Below, piece by piece: positions 1 to 7,245 of a DNA stretch of 7,595 nucleotides (the stretch's first letter is position 1; every line of letters begins with the position of its first letter). The notes under the pieces were generated by a model that saw only the letters and a list, made by a program, of their open reading frames with translations, searched no databases and was not told the DNA's origin. This DNA comes from Deltaproteobacteria bacterium (GTDB lineage: Bacteria; Desulfobacterota; Desulfobacteria; C00003060; C00003106), in the NCBI GenBank assembly GCA_019314005.1, contig JAFDAE010000099.1, positions 1 to 7,595 of the forward strand. The letters run 5' to 3'. The position numbers and the translations under genes are program-made.

Positions 1-6
1 AAAATC

Positions 7-12
7 GGAGGG
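7..12 (+). promoter_or_regulatory. Ribosome binding site of aacS
   Basis: GGAGGG lies 8 nt before the ATG at 21. An in-frame TTG at 15 would leave only 2 nt of spacing, so the ATG is the better start. The promoter lies outside the window. Confidence 0.8.
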
Positions 13-20
13 AATTGATT

Positions 21-1976
21 ATGGCGAAAAGGTTATGGAAACCTTCGGAGGAAAGAATTAAAAATACAAACATGTATAGATTTATGAATTTCATTAATGA
101 AAAATACAACTGTAATTTTACTGAATACTCTCATCTTTATCAATGGTCTATTGAAAATATTCCTGAATTTTGGGTGGCGATGTGGGAATTTAGTGATATA
201 AAAGCGTCAAAGCACTATGACCAAATAATTGATGATATTGCTAAAATGCCCGGTGCCAGGTGGTTTTCAGGGGCGCGGCTCAATTTTGCCGAAAATCTTT
301 TAAGATACAGAGATGATAGGACTGCTCTTATCTTTAGGGGAGAAGATCAGGTTGCCGACACAATGACCTATGGCGAGCTTTACGATGAAGTAGCTCGCGT
401 TGCCAAATCTTTGAGAGCCGCCGGTGTTCAGATCGATGATAGGGTTGTCGGCTTTATGCCCAATATGCCCCAAACTATTATCGCCATGCTTGCTGCCACA
501 AGCATTGGCGCTGTCTGGTCTTCCTGTTCCCCTGATTTTGGCATAAAGACCGTTCTTGATCGATTTGGACAGGTTAAACCCAAGGTTTTATTTACAGCCG
601 ATGGATACTTTTTCAAGGGAAAACGACTGGATAGTCTTGATCGTATCTCAAAAATTATAAAAGAGATTCCTTCCATTGAAAAAATAGTGGTCGTACCGTA
701 CACTGAAAAAAAACCGGATATCAGTGGACTATCCAATGCAATTCATTACAAAGAATTTCGATCTTCAGAGTCCAATCTGGAAATTAAATTTGAACAACTC
801 CCTTTTGAACATCCCCTTTACATCATGTACTCGTCCGGCACCACCGGACTACCCAAATGCCTAGTTCAAAGCGCAGGGGGGATTCTCATCAATCATTTAA
901 AAGAACACATCCTTCATACCGATTCAAAAAGAGAGGATACGATCTTTTACTATACAACTTGCGGATGGATGATGTGGAACTGGCTTGCAAGTGCTTTGGC
1001 AGTTGGCGCCAAGCTGGTTCTTTTTGACGGCAATCCCTTTTATCCGGATCCGGGAGTACTCTGGAAGATAGCCCAGGATGAAAAAATCTCTATATTCGGC
1101 ACAAGTGCAGGATATATTGCCGCCCTTCAAAACGCCGGTATAAAGCCTGGCAAGGCATATGACCTCTCTTCCCTTAAGACAGTACTTTCAACAGGCTCAC
1201 CGCTTTCCGTAGAAGGTTTTGAGTATATTTACAGGGAAGTTAAGAAGAATCTTCAGCTATCCTCTATTTCCGGAGGTACGGATCTTAACGGCTGTTTCGC
1301 CCTTGGGAATCCCATAGGTCCGGTCTATGCCGGCGAACTGCAGTGCAGAGGGCTGGCCATGAAAGTTGAGGCGTTTGATGAAAACGGAAAAACGGTCGTT
1401 AACCGGCAAGGTGAACTGGTTTGTACGGCGCCTTCCCCCTCCATGCCCATTTGTTTCTGGAATGATCCCGACAACAAAAAATATCACGATGCATACTTTG
1501 ATGTATACCCGAATGTCTGGTGTCACGGTGACTATATTATCATTACCGAACGTGGCAGTGTAATCATTTATGGGCGGTCGGATGCCACCTTGAATGCCGG
1601 TGGTGTGAGAATTGGAACCGCTGAAATCTATCGCCAGGTGGATCGTATACCCGAAGTGGAGGATTGCGTTGCTGTTGGGCAGAATTGGAGAAATGACGTG
1701 CGTGTTGTCCTATTTGTTAAAATGGCTGCAGGATATGAGCTGACCGCAGATCTAAAAAATAAAATCAAAATGGCGATTCGTACCAATGCTTCTCCGCGAC
1801 ATGTTCCGGCATTGATCCTGTCAGTTCCGGATATTCCATATACTCACAACATGAAAAAGGTCGAACTGGCGGTCAAGAAAGTTATTCATAACCAACCGGT
1901 GCTTAATAAAGACGCTCTCAGTAACCCGGAAGTACTCGACTACTACATGAATATTAAAGAGTTGCAAGAGAGATAA
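21..1976 (+). CDS. aacS: Acetoacetyl-CoA synthetase (acetoacetate-CoA ligase)
   Basis: Cytosolic enzyme of the acyl-adenylate-forming (ANL) superfamily. It activates acetoacetate with ATP and CoA to acetoacetyl-CoA, AMP and PPi, feeding ketone bodies into thiolysis or polymer/lipid synthesis. The 651-residue product matches the usual AacS length (about 650). Visible motifs are the phosphate-binding loop YSSGTTGLPK (270-279), the AacS-type SGGTDLNG (from 417) where acetyl-CoA synthetases have a WWQTE-type motif, and the hinge region GRSDATLNAGGVRIG (518-532). The C-terminal lysine pair follows IPYTHNM, with the catalytic lysine probably K612. The tail SNPEVLDYY...ELQ is typical of AacS and separates it from acetyl- or propionyl-CoA synthetases. 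One oddity is Met instead of the usual Gly just before the catalytic lysine. The start at ATG 21 is supported by a good Shine-Dalgarno. The next gene begins 125 nt downstream; co-transcription is possible, as no clear terminator is seen between them. Confidence 0.95.
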   Translation: MAKRLWKPSEERIKNTNMYRFMNFINEKYNCNFTEYSHLYQWSIENIPEFWVAMWEFSDIKASKHYDQIIDDIAKMPGARWFSGARLNFAENLLRYRDDRTALIFRGEDQVADTMTYGELYDEVARVAKSLRAAGVQIDDRVVGFMPNMPQTIIAMLAATSIGAVWSSCSPDFGIKTVLDRFGQVKPKVLFTADGYFFKGKRLDSLDRISKIIKEIPSIEKIVVVPYTEKKPDISGLSNAIHYKEFRSSESNLEIKFEQLPFEHPLYIMYSSGTTGLPKCLVQSAGGILINHLKEHILHTDSKREDTIFYYTTCGWMMWNWLASALAVGAKLVLFDGNPFYPDPGVLWKIAQDEKISIFGTSAGYIAALQNAGIKPGKAYDLSSLKTVLSTGSPLSVEGFEYIYREVKKNLQLSSISGGTDLNGCFALGNPIGPVYAGELQCRGLAMKVEAFDENGKTVVNRQGELVCTAPSPSMPICFWNDPDNKKYHDAYFDVYPNVWCHGDYIIITERGSVIIYGRSDATLNAGGVRIGTAEIYRQVDRIPEVEDCVAVGQNWRNDVRVVLFVKMAAGYELTADLKNKIKMAIRTNASPRHVPALILSVPDIPYTHNMKKVELAVKKVIHNQPVLNKDALSNPEVLDYYMNIKELQER

Positions 1977-2086
1977 AGAAATGTAAGTCGGGGCTGCTGG
2001 TAAACGGCAAGAATTCCTTCTTTATTTTAAAATGGCTGGGAAGGTTTCTACAATTGGATTTGGCGCCATTGATTTTAACTTTAACA

Positions 2087-2092
2087 AAGGAG
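2087..2092 (+). promoter_or_regulatory. Ribosome binding site of the FadL-family gene
   Basis: AAGGAG is placed 9 nt before ATG 2102. It selects this ATG over an in-frame TTG at 2054, which has no such site and would put 16 extra residues before the signal peptide. Confidence 0.8.
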
Positions 2093-2101
2093 AAAAGTAT
2101 T

Positions 2102-3475
2102 ATGAAAAGAGGAGACTTGATTCGAGAAAAAAGGAAAAGTCGGTTTATCTATTTTATGATGGTGTTAAGTTTTGTTGCAATTTTTACTTTGAGCAGCACT
2201 AATGCGTGGGCGTTTATTGATTTTGTCAGGATTATTGGTTATAATGCTGATTCTTTGGGTCGGGGAGGCACTTCGATTGCTGTTGGGGACGGTCCGAGTG
2301 ATATGAATGTTAATCCGGCAGTTATTAGTAAGGTGCAGGGCAATAGTCTCGAAACAAATCTTTTTATTCTAGTCCCGACTCTGGACTATGAGTATGATGG
2401 TACTGGTGGTCAAACACATACTTCTCATGACAAGGACACATTATTGGTGGCACCAGGTATGAGTTTTAATGGTAAAATTGATAATTCCCCCTGGTCGTGG
2501 GGTTTATCCCTGGCAGCCCCGGATGCTATTGCATCAGATTACACGATTCAATCGAAGTACTTTGGCCCTGTAAACGGTTATGCAAAATACCTTCATTTAA
2601 GATTATCGCCAGGCATAGCATACCAAGTATCTCAAAATCTTTCGGTAGGTGCAAGATTAGGGATTGATAACGAGACATTTGATTTAAGGATGCCCCTTGG
2701 TCTCGCTTATCTTGACATTGGACAGTGTAATGGATTTGGTTTTTCTGGAGCAGTAGGGATTTTGTATAAACCCATAGAAAAATTGAGCATAGGCCTTTAT
2801 TATGAAAGTCCTTCTTATATGCAAGATTTGGAGAGCCGGGATGATGATGGATACATCGGTCTGATGACCCCGGGAGGCAGGGTGAATTTTTCGAATCTTG
2901 ATGTAGATGTAAAAGATTTAAATAGTCCTCAAAATTTTGGTGTTGGTATAGCGTGGACTCCTTCGCCTGCGTGGAGATTTAGCGCTGACGTAAAATATTT
3001 CGACTGGGATAAAGACTGGGATGAAATAGAGGTAAAATTCAGCGGTTCGGGTGCTGCGGCTCTGAAGGCTGCGGGTCTACCTACAACGTTGAAAGTGCCG
3101 CTTAATATTGACGACCAGGTTACATTTGGTGTGGGCGCGGAGTACTTTTTTGGTGAGATTTACAAGTTGTCTCTTGGATATCACTATAACAATAATGCTA
3201 TGAATGATAATTCATATATTCCCTACGCACCTGCTGCCGTGGACCACACAATGACATGTGGTTTTTCTGTCAGGCCGGCAAAGAATGTGAAACTGAGTAT
3301 TGCGTATATGTATTCGATATTTGCTGATATGGATGCCAGTGATTATCACGGCTTTGATAAATCTTTAGAGAAACAATTGGGCCTTCCTCAGGGGGCTCTT
3401 GATAGCGAGTTGAACGGTTCAAGTGTAGAATACGATGCGCACGCGCTACAGCTTTCTGTTGTTGTTTCCTGGTAA
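2102..3475 (+). CDS. FadL/OmpP1-family outer-membrane transport protein
   Basis: Predicted outer-membrane beta-barrel of the FadL/TodX family, which lets hydrophobic compounds (long-chain fatty acids, aromatic hydrocarbons) cross the outer membrane. The 457-residue precursor is close to E. coli FadL in size. It has a Sec signal peptide: a basic N-region (residues 1-14), a hydrophobic core (about 15-30) and a likely cleavage after TNAWA at residue 37. The mature N-terminus carries the family's plug signature, SLGRGGTSIAVGD (51-63) followed by NPA (71-73). The rest alternates aromatic and polar residues as in beta-strands, and the chain ends in LQLSVVVSW, a C-terminal aromatic beta-signal for the BAM machinery. 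This places the source organism among diderm bacteria. It sits between aacS and the Mo/W enzyme gene, which suggests uptake of a lipid-like or hydrocarbon substrate, but the ligand cannot be read from sequence. A hairpin follows the stop codon. Confidence 0.9.
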   Translation: MKRGDLIREKRKSRFIYFMMVLSFVAIFTLSSTNAWAFIDFVRIIGYNADSLGRGGTSIAVGDGPSDMNVNPAVISKVQGNSLETNLFILVPTLDYEYDGTGGQTHTSHDKDTLLVAPGMSFNGKIDNSPWSWGLSLAAPDAIASDYTIQSKYFGPVNGYAKYLHLRLSPGIAYQVSQNLSVGARLGIDNETFDLRMPLGLAYLDIGQCNGFGFSGAVGILYKPIEKLSIGLYYESPSYMQDLESRDDDGYIGLMTPGGRVNFSNLDVDVKDLNSPQNFGVGIAWTPSPAWRFSADVKYFDWDKDWDEIEVKFSGSGAAALKAAGLPTTLKVPLNIDDQVTFGVGAEYFFGEIYKLSLGYHYNNNAMNDNSYIPYAPAAVDHTMTCGFSVRPAKNVKLSIAYMYSIFADMDASDYHGFDKSLEKQLGLPQGALDSELNGSSVEYDAHALQLSVVVSW

Positions 3476-3489
3476 AAAAGCATATTTCG

Positions 3490-3508
3490 AGAGGGGGTTA
3501 CCCTCTTT
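3490..3508 (+). terminator. Possible weak intrinsic terminator after the FadL-family gene
   Basis: AGAGGG (3490-3495) pairs perfectly with CCCTCT (3501-3506) across a 5-nt loop. A further G-T pair is possible at the base. An A-rich stretch precedes the stem, but only three T's (3506-3508) follow before the tract is broken by G. The 6-bp GC-rich stem 14 nt past the stop codon fits a partial terminator that would separate the FadL gene from the Mo/W operon. Confidence 0.5.
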
Positions 3509-3641
3509 GAATTAAATTGAAGATAAACTTGAAGAGCTTGGGCCCCAGGGATGGAGATGCGACGTAAAAGAGATTTGTTGGTTCACTACTGCTTCTGAAA
3601 GGCAATGTGACAAGGCTAATAATTTTATGATGTTAGGGGAT

Positions 3642-3646
3642 GGAAG
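3642..3646 (+). promoter_or_regulatory. Ribosome binding site deciding the start of the Mo/W oxidoreductase gene
   Basis: GGAAG lies 7 nt before ATG 3654, with AGGGGA further upstream at 3635-3640. Two in-frame ATGs at 3627 and 3630 lack a well-placed purine-rich site and would add only 8-9 residues not expected in the family. Confidence 0.55.
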
Positions 3647-3653
3647 AAGTGAG

Positions 3654-5750
3654 ATGAAGCAGGTAGTCAAAACGATTTGCCAGATGTGTTATTTTCATTG
3701 TGGTCTGGACGTAACTGTGAAGGATGGACGTATCACTAAAGTTGAGGGCATGAAGGAAAGCCCTGTTAATCGGGGGCGCCTTTGTGCAAAAGGTCTCTCG
3801 TGTGCGCAACTATTAACGGATCCCATGAGACTCAAGAGGCCTCTTAGGCGCGTCGGGGATAGGGGCTCCGGAAAATGGGAAGAGATCACATGGAATCAGG
3901 CCCTCGATGAAATTGCTGAGAAGTTACTCCATATTAGAGAGAAATTTGGACCTGAATATGTCGGCTACTACCGGGGGCAGGGGTCAGGATGGGTAACCAA
4001 TTTTAACTATGTATGGAGGTTCATGAATTCCTGGGGCTCTCCAAATCTATTTACTCACGGACACCTTTGCTTTGTGCCGAGGGCTATAGCCCATAAGGCT
4101 ACCTTCGGTGGTTTTCCTGAGCCAGATTATGAACACACAAACTGCATAATGCTGGTGGGACATAACCCGGTCTATACCTCTCCTGTGAACTACGGGCCAA
4201 GGATCATCTGGGCAAAAGAACGGGGAGTGAAACTGATTGTTGTGGACCCACGATTTACCAATACGGCATCCAAAGCCGATCTATATTTGCAGAATCGTCC
4301 GGGTACAAGCGGGGCACTGATTCTGGCCATGATTCAAGTGATTATTGATGAGAGCCTTTATGATGAAACATTCATAAAGCAATGGACCGTGGGGTTCGAT
4401 CGTGTTAGGGAATTTGTCCAGGATTATAAGCCGGAAAAAGTGGAGGAGATCACGTGGGTCCCTGCGTCCGGAATTCGGAATGCCGCCCGGATGATCGCCA
4501 CTATCAAGCCTTCGGTTATCGTGGATGGGAATGGTCTTGATCAGCATACTAACACAGTTCAGACGGTGCGGGCGACCTCTATTCTGCGGTCTTTACTCCG
4601 TACTGTCCAGGAAAAGGGGGGAAGTATAATGCTTCCCCCATTGCCTTTTGTGGATGTCCAGAGAAGAGGTTCACAACCATTCGATTTCTATGACAAGTCG
4701 GTTTGTCAATATCCTCTTTATGCCGCCGGTGCTTTCGGTCTGACAGGCGTGGAGATGATAGACTCGATTGCCACGGAGAAGCCCTTCGGAATCAAGGCCG
4801 TTATTGTGCAGGGCGGAGATCCAGTTGCAGTGCTCTCCGATACCAAAAAGGTACGGGAGACACTGAAAAGACTGGACCTTCTGGTGGTCCATGACCTTTA
4901 CCCAATCGCCACATCTGAAATCGCTGATTATATCCTTCCTGCTGCCAGTTTTCTTGAGCGGGATCTGATCTTGAATTATCGATATCGCCCGGCAGCTGAT
5001 ATCAACCTTATTGCTATGCAGAATAAATGTGTTTCACCGGTGGGGGAGAGCAGGTCAGACCTTGAGTTTATCTTCGCGTTGGCCCGCCGCGTTGGCTTGG
5101 GAGAATATTTCCCGTGGGAAAAGATCACTGATGCGTTTGACTGGGAGCTTGAGCCCAATGGTATCAGTGTTTCGTGGCTTCGTTCCCACCCTGGTGGATA
5201 TGTCCGAAAATACTCCCCCGAAGAGATTTATAGGACTTACGAAAAGGATGGGTTCCCAACCCGCTCCAAAAAGATTGAGCTTTTCGCATCGAGTTTTGAA
5301 GAGCAGGGTATTGATCCACTGCCCAAATTTGTGGAACCCGCGGATAGCCCTGTCTCAAGACCGGACCGTGCAAAAGCATACCCACTTATTTGTTCAACCG
5401 GACTTAAACTGGGAATTCATACTCATACCCAGTTCCGAACCCTTCCGTCGATCAGAGAGATAGAACCAGAACCGTTTGCCGAAATTCATCCTCTCACTGC
5501 GGCAGAATTAGGGATCAGTGAGGAGAGTTTGATTCTGGTGGAATCACCAAAAGGTTCCATGAGGGTCCGGGCTCGACTACGTTACAGTATCCACCCCCGT
5601 GTGTTGGTTATAACACACGGTTATGGAGAGCCGTATGCTGGAAGCTTCGACCTACCCAACCTCATTACTTCAGAGGAAGAGCGGGATCCTGTTGTCGGAG
5701 CTACATCAACTCGGTCTTTTTTGTGTCGTGTGAAAAGGGTGGAGGGCTAA
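3654..5750 (+). CDS. Molybdopterin/tungstopterin (bis-MGD) oxidoreductase, acetylene hydratase/formate dehydrogenase-like
   Basis: Catalytic subunit of the DMSO reductase superfamily, 698 residues, substrate unknown. The N-terminus binds one [4Fe-4S] cluster through C9-x2-C12-x3-C16 and C44, followed by K46, the lysine that bridges cluster and pterin in formate dehydrogenases. Cys139 in GHLCFVPRA is the expected Mo/W ligand (Cys/Sec position). DPR at 198-200 belongs to the pterin-binding core, EIADYILPAASFLER is a family signature, and about 575-690 forms the C-terminal dinucleotide-binding domain. No Tat signal is seen, so it should be cytoplasmic. From memory of the family, overall plan and spacing recall Pelobacter acetylene hydratase, but its catalytic Asp13 is Tyr13 here, so acetylene hydration is unlikely. 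Thiosulfate/polysulfide reductase-like or formate dehydrogenase-like roles cannot be excluded. A small Fe-S protein gene follows after 7 nt and is probably its electron-transfer subunit. Confidence 0.9.
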   Translation: MKQVVKTICQMCYFHCGLDVTVKDGRITKVEGMKESPVNRGRLCAKGLSCAQLLTDPMRLKRPLRRVGDRGSGKWEEITWNQALDEIAEKLLHIREKFGPEYVGYYRGQGSGWVTNFNYVWRFMNSWGSPNLFTHGHLCFVPRAIAHKATFGGFPEPDYEHTNCIMLVGHNPVYTSPVNYGPRIIWAKERGVKLIVVDPRFTNTASKADLYLQNRPGTSGALILAMIQVIIDESLYDETFIKQWTVGFDRVREFVQDYKPEKVEEITWVPASGIRNAARMIATIKPSVIVDGNGLDQHTNTVQTVRATSILRSLLRTVQEKGGSIMLPPLPFVDVQRRGSQPFDFYDKSVCQYPLYAAGAFGLTGVEMIDSIATEKPFGIKAVIVQGGDPVAVLSDTKKVRETLKRLDLLVVHDLYPIATSEIADYILPAASFLERDLILNYRYRPAADINLIAMQNKCVSPVGESRSDLEFIFALARRVGLGEYFPWEKITDAFDWELEPNGISVSWLRSHPGGYVRKYSPEEIYRTYEKDGFPTRSKKIELFASSFEEQGIDPLPKFVEPADSPVSRPDRAKAYPLICSTGLKLGIHTHTQFRTLPSIREIEPEPFAEIHPLTAAELGISEESLILVESPKGSMRVRARLRYSIHPRVLVITHGYGEPYAGSFDLPNLITSEEERDPVVGATSTRSFLCRVKRVEG

Positions 5751-5757
5751 AAAGAAG

Positions 5758-6102
5758 ATGTGTAGACAGATAGGACTGATTGCCAATCTTGATCTTTGTA
5801 TGGGTTGTTTTGCATGTGAGGTGGCCTGTAAACAGGAGCATGGTTTGTCTGAAGGAAAGATGGGCTTGAGTGTTGTGACTATAGGACCCTATGAGGTTGA
5901 AGGGGGGTTGGCCATGGATTTTGTTCCCACTTCTCTGGATGGGTGCGATCTTTGTTCCGAGCGCAGGGCGTGGGGAGATCGACCTTTCTGTGTCCAAGTC
6001 TGTCCCACCAAGGCCCTTGCGCTGCAAACCGGAGACGAGGTATTGAAGATATTGCTGGGCAAGGGTCGGTTTCACCTATGCAAAATTAGAGATACAGGGT
6101 GA
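5758..6102 (+). CDS. Small two-[4Fe-4S] ferredoxin-type subunit, reduced DmsB/PsrB-like
   Basis: Probable electron-transfer partner of the preceding Mo/W enzyme; 114 residues, soluble, no signal peptide or membrane segment. Two four-cysteine motifs are visible: C14-x2-C17-x2-C20-x3-C24 and C63-x2-C66-x11-C78-x3-C82-Pro. The first matches motif I and the second, with x11 spacing and an R...G..P pattern, matches motif IV of DmsB/PsrB-type four-cluster subunits. Motifs II and III are absent, which explains the small size (the family is usually about 180-250 residues). C2 and C108 are extra cysteines outside the motifs. The gene starts 7 nt after the upstream stop codon; GGAGG inside the end of the upstream gene (5741-5745) and AAGAAG just before the ATG are its possible ribosome binding sites, suggesting translational coupling. 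No frameshift is evident: the residue run between the motifs is smooth. It could be a genuine minimal form or an old internal deletion. Confidence 0.85.
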   Translation: MCRQIGLIANLDLCMGCFACEVACKQEHGLSEGKMGLSVVTIGPYEVEGGLAMDFVPTSLDGCDLCSERRAWGDRPFCVQVCPTKALALQTGDEVLKILLGKGRFHLCKIRDTG

Positions 6103-6169
6103 GCTAAGGTTAAAATAAGCGTGTATTAAACGGCAATGCTCCCAATTACACTCAACCATTATTTCATTT

Positions 6170-6198
6170 TTGACTTTACATTTGTTGGATTTTATGAT
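6170..6198 (+). promoter_or_regulatory. Sigma70-type promoter of the moaA-like gene
   Basis: TTGACT (-35, 6170-6175) and TATGAT (-10, 6193-6198) are separated by exactly 17 nt, each with five of six consensus bases. Transcription would start near 6205, giving an untranslated leader of about 30 nt before ATG 6237. That leader is too short for a molybdenum-cofactor riboswitch. Confidence 0.65.
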
Positions 6199-6236
6199 TT
6201 GAGAAATTTGTGAGCTCTGTTTCCCAGAGGAAATAA

Positions 6237-7232
6237 ATGTTATCAAACATTGATAGGTTCCAACGCCACATTGATTACTTGCGAGTTTCTATTACGGACT
6301 GGTGTAATCTGAGATGTGTATACTGTCGGCCCCAGGGTAAATTCCAAAAACTCCAGCATGAGGAAATTCTTTCATATGAGGAAATCATTTCGCTCAGTCA
6401 AGTTGCGATCGGCTCAGGGATTCGGAAAATAAGAATTACAGGTGGCGAACCCCTTTTAAGACAAAATGTTATTTGTCTTTGCCGGGAATTAGCCAGGATA
6501 AAAAATTTAGAGTCACTGACTATAACAACCAATGGTGTCTTACTAAAACATTTTGCTTTGGAACTAAAGAAAGCTGGGGTTAAGAGAATCAATGTAAGTT
6601 TGGATACTCTGGATCCAACAAAATACAAGAAAATAACAGGAAAGAATTTTTTTCATAGGGTATGGGGTGGTATAGAGGAAGCTCTTTCAGTCGGATTTTG
6701 CCTTGTAAAGATAAACGTTGTCGTTATGCGAAACGTAAATGGAGATGAGATAGAAGATCTATCGAAACTGACGTTTAAGTACCCGTTTCATGTGCGTTTT
6801 ATAGAGCTTATGCCTTTTCTAGAGAAAAATGGACCGGCAAGTTCAAATTTTATGGCTTCAGACGAAATCATGAGACGTCTGCAAAATGTTGGTGAAATTT
6901 ATCCCGTATCGTCGGTGAATGTAAACGGACCCGCCGTTCATTTTCAATTCGCCGGAGCTCTTGGAAAAATTGGGCTAATAAGCCCCATGAGTCACCATTT
7001 TTGCCCGACATGCAACCGCCTCAGACTGACAGCTGATGGAAAGCTACGAGCTTGTCTTCTTTCTGATATAGAAACTGACATAAAATCAGCGCTCCGAAAT
7101 GGCGCTTCAAATTGTGAATTGAGAGCAATATTCAGAAAAGCCATTGAAAGTAAACCCAAAAGTCACATGCTTATTGATCATAAAATTCCTGAGAATCCTC
7201 TTCTTCGTTCAATGGTTGCAATAGGGGGCTAA
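6237..7232 (+). CDS. moaA: MoaA-family GTP 3',8-cyclase (radical SAM, molybdenum cofactor biosynthesis)
   Basis: Catalyses the first step of molybdopterin synthesis: radical SAM conversion of GTP to 3',8-cyclo-7,8-dihydro-GTP, which MoaC then turns into cyclic pyranopterin monophosphate. The 331-residue length is normal. The SAM-binding cluster is C23-x3-C27-x2-C30, the second, GTP-binding cluster is C256-x2-C259-x13-C273, and both are intact. Other family features are RITGGEPL, TTNG, NVSLDTLD, VRFIELMPF, the two arginines of CNRLR (261 and 263), and the C-terminal Gly-Gly of AIGG needed for activity. Trp22 replaces the usual Arg in the TDRC sequence just before the first cysteine. An AGAGG site at 6226-6230 supports ATG 6237. 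It has its own likely promoter at 6170-6198. No other moa/mob genes are nearby, so it may be a second copy dedicated to the adjacent Mo/W enzyme (inference). Confidence 0.92.
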   Translation: MLSNIDRFQRHIDYLRVSITDWCNLRCVYCRPQGKFQKLQHEEILSYEEIISLSQVAIGSGIRKIRITGGEPLLRQNVICLCRELARIKNLESLTITTNGVLLKHFALELKKAGVKRINVSLDTLDPTKYKKITGKNFFHRVWGGIEEALSVGFCLVKINVVVMRNVNGDEIEDLSKLTFKYPFHVRFIELMPFLEKNGPASSNFMASDEIMRRLQNVGEIYPVSSVNVNGPAVHFQFAGALGKIGLISPMSHHFCPTCNRLRLTADGKLRACLLSDIETDIKSALRNGASNCELRAIFRKAIESKPKSHMLIDHKIPENPLLRSMVAIGG

Positions 7233-7245
7233 AAGTTGATCACAG

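Noticed and set aside
1977..2101. Terminator or promoter between aacS and the FadL-family gene
   Set aside because: The spacer has only a weak AAGAA/TTCTT pairing and poor -35/-10 matches; nothing definite is seen in it.
3579..3593. Sigma54-like promoter (TGG...TGC) upstream of the Mo/W oxidoreductase gene
   Set aside because: Only 9 nt separate the GG (3580-3581) and GC (3591-3592), where sigma54 sites need 10, and the bases between fit the consensus poorly.
3551..3598. A 15-codon leader-like reading frame (begins MEMRRKRD)
   Set aside because: No convincing ribosome binding site, no regulatory residue run and no attenuator hairpin downstream.
3509..3653. Possible molybdenum- or tungsten-cofactor riboswitch before the Mo/W gene
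   Set aside because: The leader is long enough, but I could not trace the conserved stems and loops of that RNA class. A covariance-model search would settle it.
5011..5463. A 150-codon reading frame inside the Mo/W oxidoreductase gene
   Set aside because: Wholly overlaps a well-supported gene in another frame, has no recognisable motif and is rich in Arg/Ser as expected from frame shadowing.
5701..6075. A 124-codon antisense reading frame over the small Fe-S protein gene
   Set aside because: Antisense to a gene with clear cysteine motifs; no recognisable motif of its own.
6358..6385. Ten-base direct repeat ATGAGGAAAT inside moaA
   Set aside because: It falls in a helix encoding repeated Glu-Glu-Ile and is explained by coding sequence.
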